Of a stretch of 10,055 nt of DNA, positions 1 to 7,379 are shown in pieces. A program made the position numbers and the translations under genes. The stretch is from positions 1 through 10,055 of the forward strand of contig CAYWTM010000123.1 in NCBI GenBank assembly GCA_964460185.1, written 5' to 3'. How positions within the stretch are numbered: the stretch's first letter is position 1; every line of letters begins with the position of its first letter. The notes under the pieces are model-generated. The model saw only the letters and a list, made by a program, of their open reading frames with translations, did not search any database and was not told where the DNA came from. The DNA is from JAVJPJ01 sp040217295 (lineage in GTDB: Bacteria; Pseudomonadota; Alphaproteobacteria; Rhodobacterales; Rhodobacteraceae).

Positions 1-280
1 TCTGCGCCGCGCCCGTGATCATGTTCTTCACGTAGTCCGCGTGGCCGGGGCAGTCCACATGCGCGTAGTGCCGCGCGTCGGTCTCGTATTCCACATGCGC
101 CGTCGAGATCGTGATCCCGCGCGCCTTCTCTTCCGGCGCGCCGTCAATCTGGTCATACGCCTTGAAGTCACCAAAATACTTCGTGATCGCCGCCGTCAGC
201 GTCGTCTTGCCATGGTCAACGTGACCAATCGTGCCGATGTTCACATGCGGCTTCGAACGTTCAAACTTTGCTTTTGCCAT
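1..280 (-). CDS. tuf: Elongation factor Tu, N-terminal 93 residues (runs off window)
   Basis: EF-Tu is the GTPase that delivers aminoacyl-tRNA to the ribosomal A site. Only the beginning of the GTP-binding domain is present; the gene continues past the left edge. Visible motifs: the P-loop GHVDHGKT at residues 19-26, the switch I GITI at 55-58, and the G3 motif DCPGH at 76-80. The N-terminus MAKAKFERSKPHVNIGTIGH is typical of alphaproteobacterial EF-Tu. The start is the ATG on the complement of 278-280; a weak GAGG lies about ten bases upstream. The gene before it on the same strand is an unknown lipoprotein rather than fusA, so this copy is not in the usual str operon arrangement at its 5' side. 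Whether it is tufA or tufB cannot be told from 93 residues. Confidence 0.98.
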   Translation of the reverse strand, partial: MAKAKFERSKPHVNIGTIGHVDHGKTTLTAAITKYFGDFKAYDQIDGAPEEKARGITISTAHVEYETDARHYAHVDCPGHADYVKNMITGAAQ

Positions 281-310
281 AGCCCTGGCGCCTCATCATT
301 TCGGGGGCCG

Positions 311-331
311 GTAAGGCGCTTCGCGCCCTAC
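311..331 (-). promoter_or_regulatory. Hairpin in the tuf leader
   Basis: Between the lipoprotein stop and the tuf start lie 129 bases without a gene. They contain a stem with nine-base arms (GTAGGGCGC / GCGCCTTAC on the minus strand, one mismatch) around the loop GAA, ending about 30 bases before the tuf ATG. No T tract follows, so it is a weak candidate for an intrinsic terminator of the upstream gene; a structured 5' leader of tuf is equally possible. I could not fix a convincing -35/-10 pair in this stretch. Confidence 0.35.
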
Positions 332-409
332 GCCCGGTTCAACATCGCGGGCGAGTTATTAGGCCCGGAGCGAAAAATCAAGATACGATCGGCAGCCCCT
401 TGGACCAGA

Positions 410-1099
410 TCATTCGGCGGCGGGGGGGCCGGCTTCCGTTTCGTCGAGAAGAAGCGCGGCTTCCGCATCCGGATCGACAAGGGCAGGGTCGGTTTCGGCT
501 GCGGCCGGATCGACCGCCGCGTCGGGATCAAGGGCCAGGCGGAAGGGCGGCGCGTCGGGATCGACGTCAAACCAGTCCGGGTTCGACAGCATCCACTGCT
601 GGATCCGCCGCGCGGCGTTGCGGGCAAGAACCTGCATCTGTTCCTCACGTGTGCGCGCGATCCCGGATCCGATAAAGGCCGTTTCCGTGGAAGACCCTTC
701 AAAAACCAGGATCTGTTCCGGTTCGTCGTGCAGTTTCACGCCGGCCTCGTCGTCCCAGACATTCACCGACAGCACCAGGACCGAACGCGGGTTCAACACC
801 AGCGGGATCCCCGGAGGCGCCAGTGCATAGCCATCCACCGCGATCCCCAGGTGGTACAGGCGATCGCCGTCGTATTCACCGAAACGGCGCGCGATTTCCG
901 AGGTCACGATCTCGACCCATTCATCGGGCTCGGCCGTCCGTGACGGCGGTATCTGCTGCATGCTGTCCGCCACGACGATGTTGTGACCAAGGCGAAAATT
1001 GCCCATGGACGGCAGTTCGTCGGTCGCCGGATCAGGCGCAGCGCACGCCGCAAGAGCGAGGAACAAGCCCAAGGGGGCAAATCGGGTGAGGCGAGCCAT
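410..1099 (-). CDS. Unknown lipoprotein with acidic Asp/Ala/Pro-rich tail (229 aa)
   Basis: I do not recognise this family. The N-terminus has a positive end (MARLTR), a hydrophobic core and the lipobox L16-A17-A18-C19, so the protein is probably a lipid-anchored periplasmic or outer-membrane protein with mature Cys19. Residues about 35-175 look globular, with alternating hydrophobic stretches such as SVLVLSVNVWDDEAGVKLHD. The last 55 residues are acidic and low complexity, with DPDA occurring three times, and are probably disordered. The ATG on the complement of 1097-1099 is supported by a GGAG six bases upstream. The gene ends 129 bases before tuf on the same strand and could be cotranscribed with it. 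It is divergent from the P450 gene. A role cannot be inferred. Confidence 0.85.
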   Translation of the reverse strand: MARLTRFAPLGLFLALAACAAPDPATDELPSMGNFRLGHNIVVADSMQQIPPSRTAEPDEWVEIVTSEIARRFGEYDGDRLYHLGIAVDGYALAPPGIPLVLNPRSVLVLSVNVWDDEAGVKLHDEPEQILVFEGSSTETAFIGSGIARTREEQMQVLARNAARRIQQWMLSNPDWFDVDPDAPPFRLALDPDAAVDPAAAETDPALVDPDAEAALLLDETEAGPPAAE

Positions 1100-1162
1100 G
1101 CGCTACTCCGGGAAAAGACTGTCGCCCGTCAGATAGCGCAGGGACGGCCCAGACGCAAATGA

Positions 1163-1172
1163 CACACGTGTG
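1163..1172. promoter_or_regulatory. 10-bp palindrome CACACGTGTG between divergent lipoprotein and P450 genes
   Basis: CACACGTGTG is a perfect palindrome in the only spacer between two divergently transcribed genes, which makes it a possible operator. The CACGTG core occurs at least three more times in the window (near 645, 2653 and 4173), so the core is not special; only the position and the full ten-base symmetry speak for function. Confidence 0.2.
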
Positions 1173-1250
1173 CGGCCTGATCGAAACCCGTGCATGACCT
1201 ATATCATGGCAGAGAACGAACTCGGAGGCGGGGCTGGAGGCAGGATCGAC

Positions 1251-2615
1251 ATGACAGAAGGTGGAATTCGCCTCCCGGTGGCAGCACGTCTGCCGCACGA
1301 CCCGATGAACCTGTTCCAGAGTTACCAATCGGCGCGGCGCAACATCCTCGAGATCATCCCGCAAGACGCCCTGCACATGCCCATTCTTTCGGGCCGCACG
1401 GGGCCTCAGCGCTGGCATATGGTCATGGACCCGGCCGCCATCCGCCGCGTCTTGCTGGAAGCGGTGGATCAGTATCCGAAATCGGACGCCACGAAGAACA
1501 TCCTGCGCCCGGCCATCGGCGAAAGCCTGTTCGTGGCCGAAGGCGATCACTGGCGCTGGCAAAGACGGGCCGCCGCGCCGGCCTTTTCCGCCCGCAATGT
1601 CACTGCCCTGACGCCCGTGATGACACGCGCGGCCGAGGCCGCCTGCGCCCGGATCGCCGCCACCCGGGGGCGGCGTGCGATCAACATGGTCGACGAAATG
1701 GTGGCCACCACCTTCGACGTGATCGCCGATGTCACCCTGTCCGACCCGGACGGCATCGACCGGGCCGAGGTAAGCCGCGCGCTGGATGCCTATATCGACC
1801 GGGCTGCACGGGTGTCGGTGCTGGACGTGATCGGTGCGCCCGACTGGGTGCCCAGGCCCGGCAGACAGGCGGCGGTTCAGGACCTGGCGCATATGCAATC
1901 CGCCATGGACCGCGCCATTTCTGCCAGGCAGACCAGCGAAAAAGGGGACAGGCTGGACCTGCTGGACCTGCTCCTTGGGGCCGCGGATCCCGAAACGGGG
2001 CGCCAGATGAATGTCGGTGAATTGCGCGAGAACCTCTTGACCTTCATCGTGGCCGGACATGAAACGACGGCCCTTTCGCTGGCCTGGGCGCTATACCTGT
2101 GTGCCTTTGACCCCGCCGTGCAGGACGCGGCCTGCACCGAGGCGCGCGGGGTCCTGGATGGGCGCGCCGCCACGGCCGAGGATGTCGCGAACCTGCCCCT
2201 TGTGCGCCGGATCATCCAGGAGACCCTGAGGCTTTATCCCCCCGGCGGGTTCCTGTCGCGCACGGCGCGGGCCGAGGATCAGTTGGCAGGCGCGCGGATC
2301 GGTGAAGGCGATACGGTGATGATCCCGGTCTACGGCCTGCACCGGCATCGCCAGCTATGGCGCGATCCCGACGCCTTTCGACCTGACCGTTGGGCAGGCA
2401 AACAGGCCGTGGACCGCTACCAATACCTGCCCTTCGGCGACGGCCCCCGCATCTGCATCGGGGCCAGCTTCGCCATGCAAGAGGCGGTGGTGATCCTCGC
2501 AACGCTTCTGTCGCGCTTCCGGTTCAGATCCGTCAGGGGGCGCGATCCCTACCCGGTGATGATCCTGACGCTCAGGCCCGAGGGCGGTGTCTGGCTGGAG
2601 GTGGAGCGGGTTTGA
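1251..2615 (+). CDS. Cytochrome P450 monooxygenase (454 aa)
   Basis: A haem-thiolate monooxygenase that would insert one oxygen atom into an organic substrate using electrons from a redox partner. Numbered from the ATG at 1251: C-helix WxxxR at W101-R105 (haem propionate contact), I-helix oxygen-activation motif AGHETT at 268-273, K-helix ExxR at E324-R327, and haem loop FGDGPRICIG at 395-404 with Cys402 as the axial ligand. All hallmark residues are present, so it should be catalytically competent. It is a P450 domain only: no reductase or ferredoxin is fused or adjacent, so electrons must come from elsewhere. I chose 1251 because GGAGG at 1236-1240 lies ten bases upstream and the protein then has a normal length; in-frame starts at 1170 (GTG), 1194 and 1206 would add up to 27 poorly conserved-looking residues. 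Substrate unknown. Converges with parC over a 36-bp gap. Confidence 0.96.
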   Translation: MTEGGIRLPVAARLPHDPMNLFQSYQSARRNILEIIPQDALHMPILSGRTGPQRWHMVMDPAAIRRVLLEAVDQYPKSDATKNILRPAIGESLFVAEGDHWRWQRRAAAPAFSARNVTALTPVMTRAAEAACARIAATRGRRAINMVDEMVATTFDVIADVTLSDPDGIDRAEVSRALDAYIDRAARVSVLDVIGAPDWVPRPGRQAAVQDLAHMQSAMDRAISARQTSEKGDRLDLLDLLLGAADPETGRQMNVGELRENLLTFIVAGHETTALSLAWALYLCAFDPAVQDAACTEARGVLDGRAATAEDVANLPLVRRIIQETLRLYPPGGFLSRTARAEDQLAGARIGEGDTVMIPVYGLHRHRQLWRDPDAFRPDRWAGKQAVDRYQYLPFGDGPRICIGASFAMQEAVVILATLLSRFRFRSVRGRDPYPVMILTLRPEGGVWLEVERV

Positions 2616-2649
2616 ACCATCACGGGACATCAAGGGGACTTCGCGCCCT

Positions 2650-2661
2650 GTTCACGTGAAC
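2650..2661. other. 12-bp perfect palindrome overlapping the parC stop codon
   Basis: GTTCACGTGAAC is a perfect palindrome containing the parC stop codon, in the narrow gap between the convergent P450 and parC genes. It overlaps a second palindrome, AACCGGTT at 2659-2666. It may simply reflect the C-terminal codons of parC; a protein site or a small bidirectional end structure is possible. Confidence 0.25.
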
Positions 2662-4967
2662 CGGTTGTTCCTCGGAAACCCGCGCGGCGCCATGCGGCCG
2701 GCAGAGGCACGTTTGCTTTGCCATTCCGCAAGGTCGGTCTCGCTCCGGGTGCGACCGGCCGGATCCAGCCATGTCAGACCCTCGGACAACTTGAAGCTGC
2801 GGGCGTCGGACAGGCCGCCATCCTTGTATTTTTGCAAACGGACACCCTTGCCCCGGCCCATTTCCGGCAGTTCATCCATTGCAAATATCAGCAGCTTGCG
2901 ATTTTCGCCGACAACCGCGATCGCATCGTCGCCCTCGGCCACGGCCGTGCAGACCCGTGCGGTCACCCCATCGCGCACATTCAGCACCTGTTTGCCTGAC
3001 CGCGTCTGCGCCAGCACATCCGCCTCGGGCACGATGAAACCATCACCCGCAGACGACGCCAGCAAGAGCTTGCCTTCGGGCCGATGCAGGAACAGATCGA
3101 CGATTTCAACCTCGTTGGGCAGATCCACCATCAGGCGCAAGGGCTCCCCAAGACCGCGACCGCCTGGAAGAGTGGCCGCACCGATGGTGTAGAAACGGCC
3201 CGAGGATCCAAGGATCAAAAGCTTGTCGGTCGTCTCTGCATGAAAGACGAACCGGCCCTCATCGCCGTCGCGGAATTTCAACTCGGTGGCCAAGTCGATA
3301 TGGCCCTTCATGGCCCGGATCCAGCCCATCTTGGAACACACCACCGTGATGGGTTCGCGTTCGATCATGGCTTCGATGGGCACATCTTCGACCTCGCCCG
3401 CCTCTGCGAACGTCGTGCGCCGCGCCCCACCGGGGGCCTTTGCGCCGAACTTGGCGCGGACGTCCTTCAGTTCGTCGGCGATGCGGGTCCATTGCAGCCC
3501 GTCTTCCGCCAGCAGATCCTCCAGCCCCGCGCGTTCTTCCATCAGGGCGTCGCGCTCGCGGCGAAGCTCCATCTCTTCAAGACGGCGCAGGCTGCGCAGG
3601 CGCATGTTGAGGATCGCGTCGGCCTGAACCTCCGACAACTCACCGTCACCCGGAGGCGGCGTCCGGTAATCTCGTTCATCGGTGGCCCGCACGAACGTGC
3701 GCCCCCAGTCCTCCCGCATCAAGGCGGCCTTGGGGTCGTCATCATATCGGATGATGTCGATCACCCGGTCGAGGTTCAGAAAGGCGATGATGAAGCCTTC
3801 CAGAACCTCAAGGCGATGATCGATCTTTTCCATGCGGTGGGTAGACCGGCGGATCAGCACGTCGCGGCGATGATCGAGAAACGCGCGCAGAACCTCCTTG
3901 AGCGAACAGACCTTGGGCGTGCGGCCGTCGATCAGGACGTTCATGTTGAGGCTGAAGCGCGTTTCCAGATCCGATTGGCGGTAGAGCGTGTTCATCAAGA
4001 CGTCGGCATCGACATTCTTGGATCGCGGTTCCAGCACGATGCGAATGTCATCGGCGGATTCGTCGCGCACATCGGCCAGGATCGGCACCTTCTTGAGCTG
4101 GATGAGTTCGGCCAGCTTTTCGATCAGCTTGGATTTCTGCACCTGGTAGGGAATTTCCGTGATCACGATCTGCCACGTGCCCCGGCCCTGATCCTCGATC
4201 TCCCACCGGGCGCGCAGGCGGAACGCACCCCGGCCCGTGCGGTAGGTTTCGGCCATGCTTTCGGGCGGCTCGACGATGACGCCACCCGTGGGAAAATCGG
4301 GCCCCTTGATATAGTTCAGCAAGGTCTCGTCGCGGGCATCGGGTGTCTTGATCAGGTGCAGACAGGCCGCCACCAGTTCATCAAGGTTATGCGGCGGAAT
4401 ATTGGTAGCCATGCCCACGGCGATGCCCGACGATCCGTTGGCCAGCAGGTTGGGCACGGCAGCAGGCAACACCTCGGGCTCTTGCAAGGTGCCGTCGTAG
4501 TTGTCACGGAAATCGACCGCGTTTTCATCGAGGCCTTCCATCAGCGCCTCGGCCACGGCCGTCATGCGCGCCTCGGTATAGCGCGAGGCGGCCGGGTTAT
4601 CGCCGTCGATATTGCCAAAGTTCCCCTGGCCATCGACCAGCGGGTAGCGGATCACGAAATCCTGCGCGAGGCGCGCCATGGCATCATAGATCGCGCTGTC
4701 CCCATGGGGGTGGTAGTTCCCCATGACATCGCCCGAGATCTTGGCCGATTTGCGGAAACCGCCATTGGAGCTGAGCCGCAGTTCGCGCATCGCGTAAAGA
4801 ATGCGGCGATGAACCGGCTTCAGGCCGTCGCGCGCATCCGGCAAAGCCCGGTGCATGATCGTCGACAGGGCGTATTGCAGATAGCGAGACCCGATTGCCC
4901 GCGAAAGCGGCTCGGATGTCTGGCGGGCATCTGGGCCCTTATCTTGTGTCTCATCATGCTCGGCCAT
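2652..4967 (-). CDS. parC: DNA topoisomerase IV subunit A (771 aa)
   Basis: ParC is the DNA-cleaving subunit of topoisomerase IV (ParC2ParE2), the type IIA enzyme that decatenates daughter chromosomes. The N-terminal winged-helix/breakage domain starts at SRAIGSRYLQYALSTI; HPHGDSAIYD at 86-95 is the quinolone-resistance region with the susceptible-type Ser91 and acidic Asp95; AASRYTEARM carries the catalytic Tyr130. The coiled-coil/hinge part includes QADAILNMRLRSLRRLE at 448-464. The C-terminal beta-pinwheel covers about 530-735, with only a degenerate box (RGKGV, 705-709) rather than the QRRGGKG of GyrA, which with the length supports ParC over GyrA. The ATG follows directly on an in-frame TAG, so the start cannot be further upstream, and no Shine-Dalgarno sequence is visible. 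The parE gene is not in the window. Divergent from the SH3-protein gene. Confidence 0.96.
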   Translation of the reverse strand: MAEHDETQDKGPDARQTSEPLSRAIGSRYLQYALSTIMHRALPDARDGLKPVHRRILYAMRELRLSSNGGFRKSAKISGDVMGNYHPHGDSAIYDAMARLAQDFVIRYPLVDGQGNFGNIDGDNPAASRYTEARMTAVAEALMEGLDENAVDFRDNYDGTLQEPEVLPAAVPNLLANGSSGIAVGMATNIPPHNLDELVAACLHLIKTPDARDETLLNYIKGPDFPTGGVIVEPPESMAETYRTGRGAFRLRARWEIEDQGRGTWQIVITEIPYQVQKSKLIEKLAELIQLKKVPILADVRDESADDIRIVLEPRSKNVDADVLMNTLYRQSDLETRFSLNMNVLIDGRTPKVCSLKEVLRAFLDHRRDVLIRRSTHRMEKIDHRLEVLEGFIIAFLNLDRVIDIIRYDDDPKAALMREDWGRTFVRATDERDYRTPPPGDGELSEVQADAILNMRLRSLRRLEEMELRRERDALMEERAGLEDLLAEDGLQWTRIADELKDVRAKFGAKAPGGARRTTFAEAGEVEDVPIEAMIEREPITVVCSKMGWIRAMKGHIDLATELKFRDGDEGRFVFHAETTDKLLILGSSGRFYTIGAATLPGGRGLGEPLRLMVDLPNEVEIVDLFLHRPEGKLLLASSAGDGFIVPEADVLAQTRSGKQVLNVRDGVTARVCTAVAEGDDAIAVVGENRKLLIFAMDELPEMGRGKGVRLQKYKDGGLSDARSFKLSEGLTWLDPAGRTRSETDLAEWQSKRASAGRMAPRGFPRNNRFT

Positions 4968-4976
4968 CTAGGGAAT

Positions 4977-5005
4977 GTGATACCCGAGCCGCCTTGCAAC
5001 GGCAA
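4977..5005 (-). promoter_or_regulatory. Possible parC promoter placing the start at or next to the ATG
   Basis: On the minus strand TTGCCG (complement of 5000-5005) and TATCAC (complement of 4977-4982) are separated by exactly 17 bases and match sigma-70 type hexamers at 4 of 6 positions each. Transcription would begin about seven bases after the -10, within three bases of the parC ATG. That fits the lack of a Shine-Dalgarno sequence and suggests a leaderless message. A CTTGC/GCAAG inverted repeat (4993-5006) overlaps the -35. Confidence 0.3.
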
Positions 5006-5063
5006 GAAACGAAGCGAGGAAATTTACGGGAATCCGGAGTCGGCGAATCGTGGTCGTGAGGCG

Positions 5064-5069
5064 TATAAC
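5064..5069 (+). promoter_or_regulatory. Possible -10 element for the SH3-protein gene
   Basis: TATAAC matches the -10 consensus at 5 of 6 positions and lies 28 bases before the ATG of the SH3 gene. No good -35 is found at the expected distance, so the promoter, if real, would be weak or activator-dependent. Confidence 0.25.
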
Positions 5070-5097
5070 ACACGCGACCGGGGAGTAGCCTAAGCCT

Positions 5098-5628
5098 ATG
5101 TTACGATTGAGTTTGATGTTGAGCGCCGCGATCTACGCGGTCCTCGTGATCTATTCGGACGGAACGCCGGCGTCCGCGCCGGCGGTCTCGGCGCAGGCTG
5201 ATGCGACCCCCGCAAACCGGTCCGTGATCCCCCATCTTGCCGCAGGCAACACCCTCGAAACGCCGGACGGTCGGGCATTCGTGATCACGGCCGTCATCGA
5301 CCCTGCCGCCATCTCGAACCTGTCGGATCGCGTCGCAGGTGTCACCACGGCCAACGTGCAGCAAGATATTGAAACCGTCACCGCATCCGCGTCATCCGGA
5401 GCGGCCGAGGTCGCTGTCGCTGTCGAGATGCCGCTGGTCGAGGTGACGGGCACACAGGTCAACCTGCGCGCGGGCCCGTCGACCGATGACGCTGTGCTTG
5501 GGTCGCTGATGCGCGGCGAGCAGGCCGAACTGGTGGCTGCGTTCGACAATGGCTGGGCACGGATCCGCGTGGCATCCAGCGGCATCGAGGGCTTCATGGC
5601 CAACCGGTTCCTTGCGCCCCTGGACTGA
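5098..5628 (+). CDS. Exported or membrane-anchored bacterial SH3-domain protein (176 aa)
   Basis: Residues 1-19 (MLRLSLMLSAAIYAVLVIY) form a signal peptide or single membrane anchor without a lipobox. A linker of about 90 residues, rich in Ala, Thr, Val and Ser, follows. Residues about 114-176 form a bacterial SH3 domain (SH3b/SH3_3 type): VNLRAGPSTDDAVLGSL is the typical first strand and RT-like loop, GEQAELVAAFDNGWARIRV the middle strands, and GFMANRFL the closing strand. Such domains bind cell-wall or peptide ligands and usually sit in the periplasm, so a role at the envelope is likely but the partner is unknown. The start ATG is preceded by GGGGAG at 5080-5085, twelve bases away. The gene is divergent from parC and ends 75 bases before the SDR gene on the same strand. 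Confidence 0.88.
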   Translation: MLRLSLMLSAAIYAVLVIYSDGTPASAPAVSAQADATPANRSVIPHLAAGNTLETPDGRAFVITAVIDPAAISNLSDRVAGVTTANVQQDIETVTASASSGAAEVAVAVEMPLVEVTGTQVNLRAGPSTDDAVLGSLMRGEQAELVAAFDNGWARIRVASSGIEGFMANRFLAPLD

Positions 5629-5675
5629 TCCGCAAAGCCAGCCTTGCCCTTGTTCGGTCCCTGCCATAGGCACAG

Positions 5676-5693
5676 CGTCAACTTTTGTTGACG
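5676..5693. promoter_or_regulatory. Perfect inverted repeat just upstream of the SDR start
   Basis: CGTCAAC-TTTT-GTTGACG has seven-base arms and a four-base centre, and ends ten bases before the GTG start of the SDR gene. No T tract follows. As DNA it has the size and symmetry of a repressor operator; as RNA it would form a hairpin next to the ribosome binding site. It could also end the SH3-gene transcript. The sequence alone does not decide between these. Confidence 0.45.
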
Positions 5694-5703
5694 GGGTTGG
5701 CGC

Positions 5704-6531
5704 GTGAGCCGTTCCATTCTGATCACTGGCTGCTCTTCAGGCATCGGCTACACGGCTGCGCATGCGTTGAGGGCGCGCGGCTGGCACGTCGTGGCCGCGT
5801 GCCGCAAACCCCACGATGTCGCCCGCCTGCAACAAGAGGGATTCACGGCAATCACCCTTGATTACGCAGATCCCGTCAGCGTTCAGTCAGGGTTCGAGGA
5901 CGCGATCGAGATTGCGGGCGGACGGTTGGACGCGGTGTTCAACAACGGCGGCCACGGCATGCCCGGCGCGGCCGAGGATCTGCCCCGCGCAGCGCTGGAA
6001 GAGGTGTTTCAAAGCAACGTCTTCGGGGTGCATGACCTGACACGCCGGGCCGTGGCCCTGATGCGGGCGCAGGGCGGCGGGCGCATCGTGCAGCACAGTT
6101 CGGTCGTGGGCTTCACGCCGCTGAAATGGCGGGCCGCCTACGTGGCGACCAAACACGCGCTGGAGGGGCTCAACAACACCATGCGCATCGAATTGCGCGG
6201 ATCGGGGATTCACCTGTCGATTCTGAACACCGGGCCGGTCACATCTGGATTCCGGGACAATTCCGCAAGACAATTCGACCGCTGGATCGATGTGGACGCT
6301 TCGGTTCACGAAGACTTTTATCGCAGCACCTTCACGCGGCGGCGGGGGCCGGACAGCAAACCGGACCTGTTCGAGCTTCCGGCCAGCGCGGTCGTGCAGA
6401 AACTGGTTCATGCACTGGAATCCCCGTACCCGCGCCGCCGCTACTACATCACCACGCCGGCCTATATCGCAGCCATTCTGACGCGGGTCCTGCCCGAGGC
6501 AGCGACGGACTGGATCATATCGAAATTCTAG
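5704..6531 (+). CDS. Short-chain dehydrogenase/reductase, YbbO-like (275 aa)
   Basis: A classical SDR with an NAD(P)-binding Rossmann fold. Motifs: glycine-rich TGCSSGIG at 8-15, RK at 34-35 after strand 2 (favouring NADPH), NNGG at 80-83 in place of the usual NNAG, structural Asn105, active-site Ser132/Ser133, and YVATK with Tyr146 and Lys150. From memory it resembles E. coli YbbO, an NADP-dependent aldehyde reductase, over the whole length, including LITGCSSGIG, CRKP and the hydrophobic C-terminal segment (residues about 246-275) that may touch the membrane. Substrate is probably an aldehyde or ketone but is not determined by the sequence. The start is GTG with a weak GGGG seven bases upstream. 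An inverted repeat directly upstream may control it. Confidence 0.93.
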   Translation: MSRSILITGCSSGIGYTAAHALRARGWHVVAACRKPHDVARLQQEGFTAITLDYADPVSVQSGFEDAIEIAGGRLDAVFNNGGHGMPGAAEDLPRAALEEVFQSNVFGVHDLTRRAVALMRAQGGGRIVQHSSVVGFTPLKWRAAYVATKHALEGLNNTMRIELRGSGIHLSILNTGPVTSGFRDNSARQFDRWIDVDASVHEDFYRSTFTRRRGPDSKPDLFELPASAVVQKLVHALESPYPRRRYYITTPAYIAAILTRVLPEAATDWIISKF

Positions 6532-6583
6532 CCTTTCGCGCCAACACCCCTAGGTGAGGGCAGATCGGGAAAAGGAGACGACC

Positions 6584-6790
6584 TTGGACGACCCACTTTT
6601 GATCATTGCCTTGCTGGCCTGCGCGGCGGTTCTGGTGATCCTGCTCATGGGGATCAATTCGTTCCGAAAGGGCGGGGAATACGCCGCAAGAAATTCCAAC
6701 AAGTTCATGCGCTGGCGCCTGATCGCGCAATTCATTGCCGTGGTCCTCATCCTCGCCTTCGTCTATGTCCGCGGCCAGTCGGGAGGATAA
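6584..6790 (+). CDS. HIG1-type twin-transmembrane small protein (68 aa)
   Basis: A tiny inner-membrane protein with two helices, residues about 4-25 and 45-63, joined by a short basic loop. The stretch NSNKFMRWRLIAQ (37-49) matches the HIG1-domain pattern NxxMRxRxxxQ of hypoxia-induced/respiratory supercomplex factors (Rcf1 family), whose bacterial relatives are annotated as twin transmembrane helix small proteins. A role near respiratory complexes is a family-based guess. The start is TTG at 6584: AAAGGAGA at 6571-6578 sits at ideal distance, while the in-frame GTG at 6554 lies upstream of that site and would put the ribosome binding site inside the gene. The stop overlaps the ribosome binding site of the adenosyltransferase gene, so the two are translationally coupled. 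Confidence 0.88.
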   Translation: MDDPLLIIALLACAAVLVILLMGINSFRKGGEYAARNSNKFMRWRLIAQFIAVVLILAFVYVRGQSGG

Positions 6791-6793
6791 ACC

Positions 6794-7366
6794 ATGGTTG
6801 TGCTGAACAAGATCTACACCAAGACCGGCGATGCCGGAGAAACCGCGCTTGGCGATGGCAGCCGGGTCGCCAAGCATTCCATGCGGGTGGCCGCCTACGG
6901 AACCGTGGATGAATTGAACGCCATGCTCGGCATGGCACGCCAGCATTCGCAGGGCGACATGGACACGCAGCTGGCGGCGATCCAGAACGATCTGTTCGAC
7001 CTGGGGGCGGATCTGTGCACGCCCAACATGGAACGCGACGGGGATCGGGAATATCCGGCGCTGCGGATCATCGGCTCGCAGGTCACCCGCCTGGAGCGCG
7101 AGATCGACGCGATGAACACGCGTCTTGAAGCCCTGCGCAGCTTCATCCTGCCCGGTGGGTCGCCCCTGGCCGCGCATCTGCATGTCTGCCGCACGGTGGC
7201 GCGGCGGGCGGAGCGCAAGAGCGTGGAACTGGCCACGATGGAGTCGGTGAACCCCGAGGGCGTGAAATACCTCAACCGGTTGAGCGACTGGTTCTTCGTT
7301 GCCGGCCGCATCGCCAACAATGACGGCAAGGATGACGTGTTGTGGGTTCCGGGCGCGAACCGGTGA
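6794..7366 (+). CDS. PduO-type cob(I)alamin adenosyltransferase (190 aa)
   Basis: Transfers the 5'-deoxyadenosyl group of ATP to cob(I)alamin (or cobyrinic acid a,c-diamide) to make coenzyme B12, used by adenosylcobalamin enzymes such as methylmalonyl-CoA mutase. It belongs to the PduO/MMAB family, a five-helix bundle acting as a trimer, not to the CobA/BtuR family. Motifs: ATP-binding KIYTKTGDAGETALGDG at 6-22, YGTVDELNA at 35-43, FILPGG at 117-122, CRTVARRAER at 132-141 and YLNRLSDWFFVAGR at 159-172. Length is normal. GGAGG at 6782-6786 lies seven bases before the ATG and overlaps the stop of the HIG1-type gene. In related genomes, as I recall, etfBA often follows this pair; here a hairpin and a non-coding stretch follow instead. 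Confidence 0.96.
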   Translation: MVVLNKIYTKTGDAGETALGDGSRVAKHSMRVAAYGTVDELNAMLGMARQHSQGDMDTQLAAIQNDLFDLGADLCTPNMERDGDREYPALRIIGSQVTRLEREIDAMNTRLEALRSFILPGGSPLAAHLHVCRTVARRAERKSVELATMESVNPEGVKYLNRLSDWFFVAGRIANNDGKDDVLWVPGANR

Positions 7367-7379
7367 TGACATCAGCGCC

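Noticed and set aside
41..943. A 300-codon open frame on the plus strand over tuf and the lipoprotein gene
   Set aside because: Antisense to EF-Tu and the lipoprotein; Arg-rich composition and no ribosome binding site or domain.
1032..2060. A 342-codon open frame on the minus strand over the P450 and lipoprotein starts
   Set aside because: It overlaps two supported genes, has no known motif and is rich in His, Gly and Arg as expected for a complement of GC-rich coding DNA.
1165..2658. CACGTG-cored palindromes at both ends of the P450 gene as paired sites
   Set aside because: CACGTG also occurs near 645 and 4173, so two copies flanking the gene are not significant on their own.
3084..5093. 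A 669-codon open frame on the plus strand covering parC
   Set aside because: It is exactly antisense to a well-supported parC, has no recognisable domain and reads like a GC-rich complement. Long antisense frames are common in such genomes.
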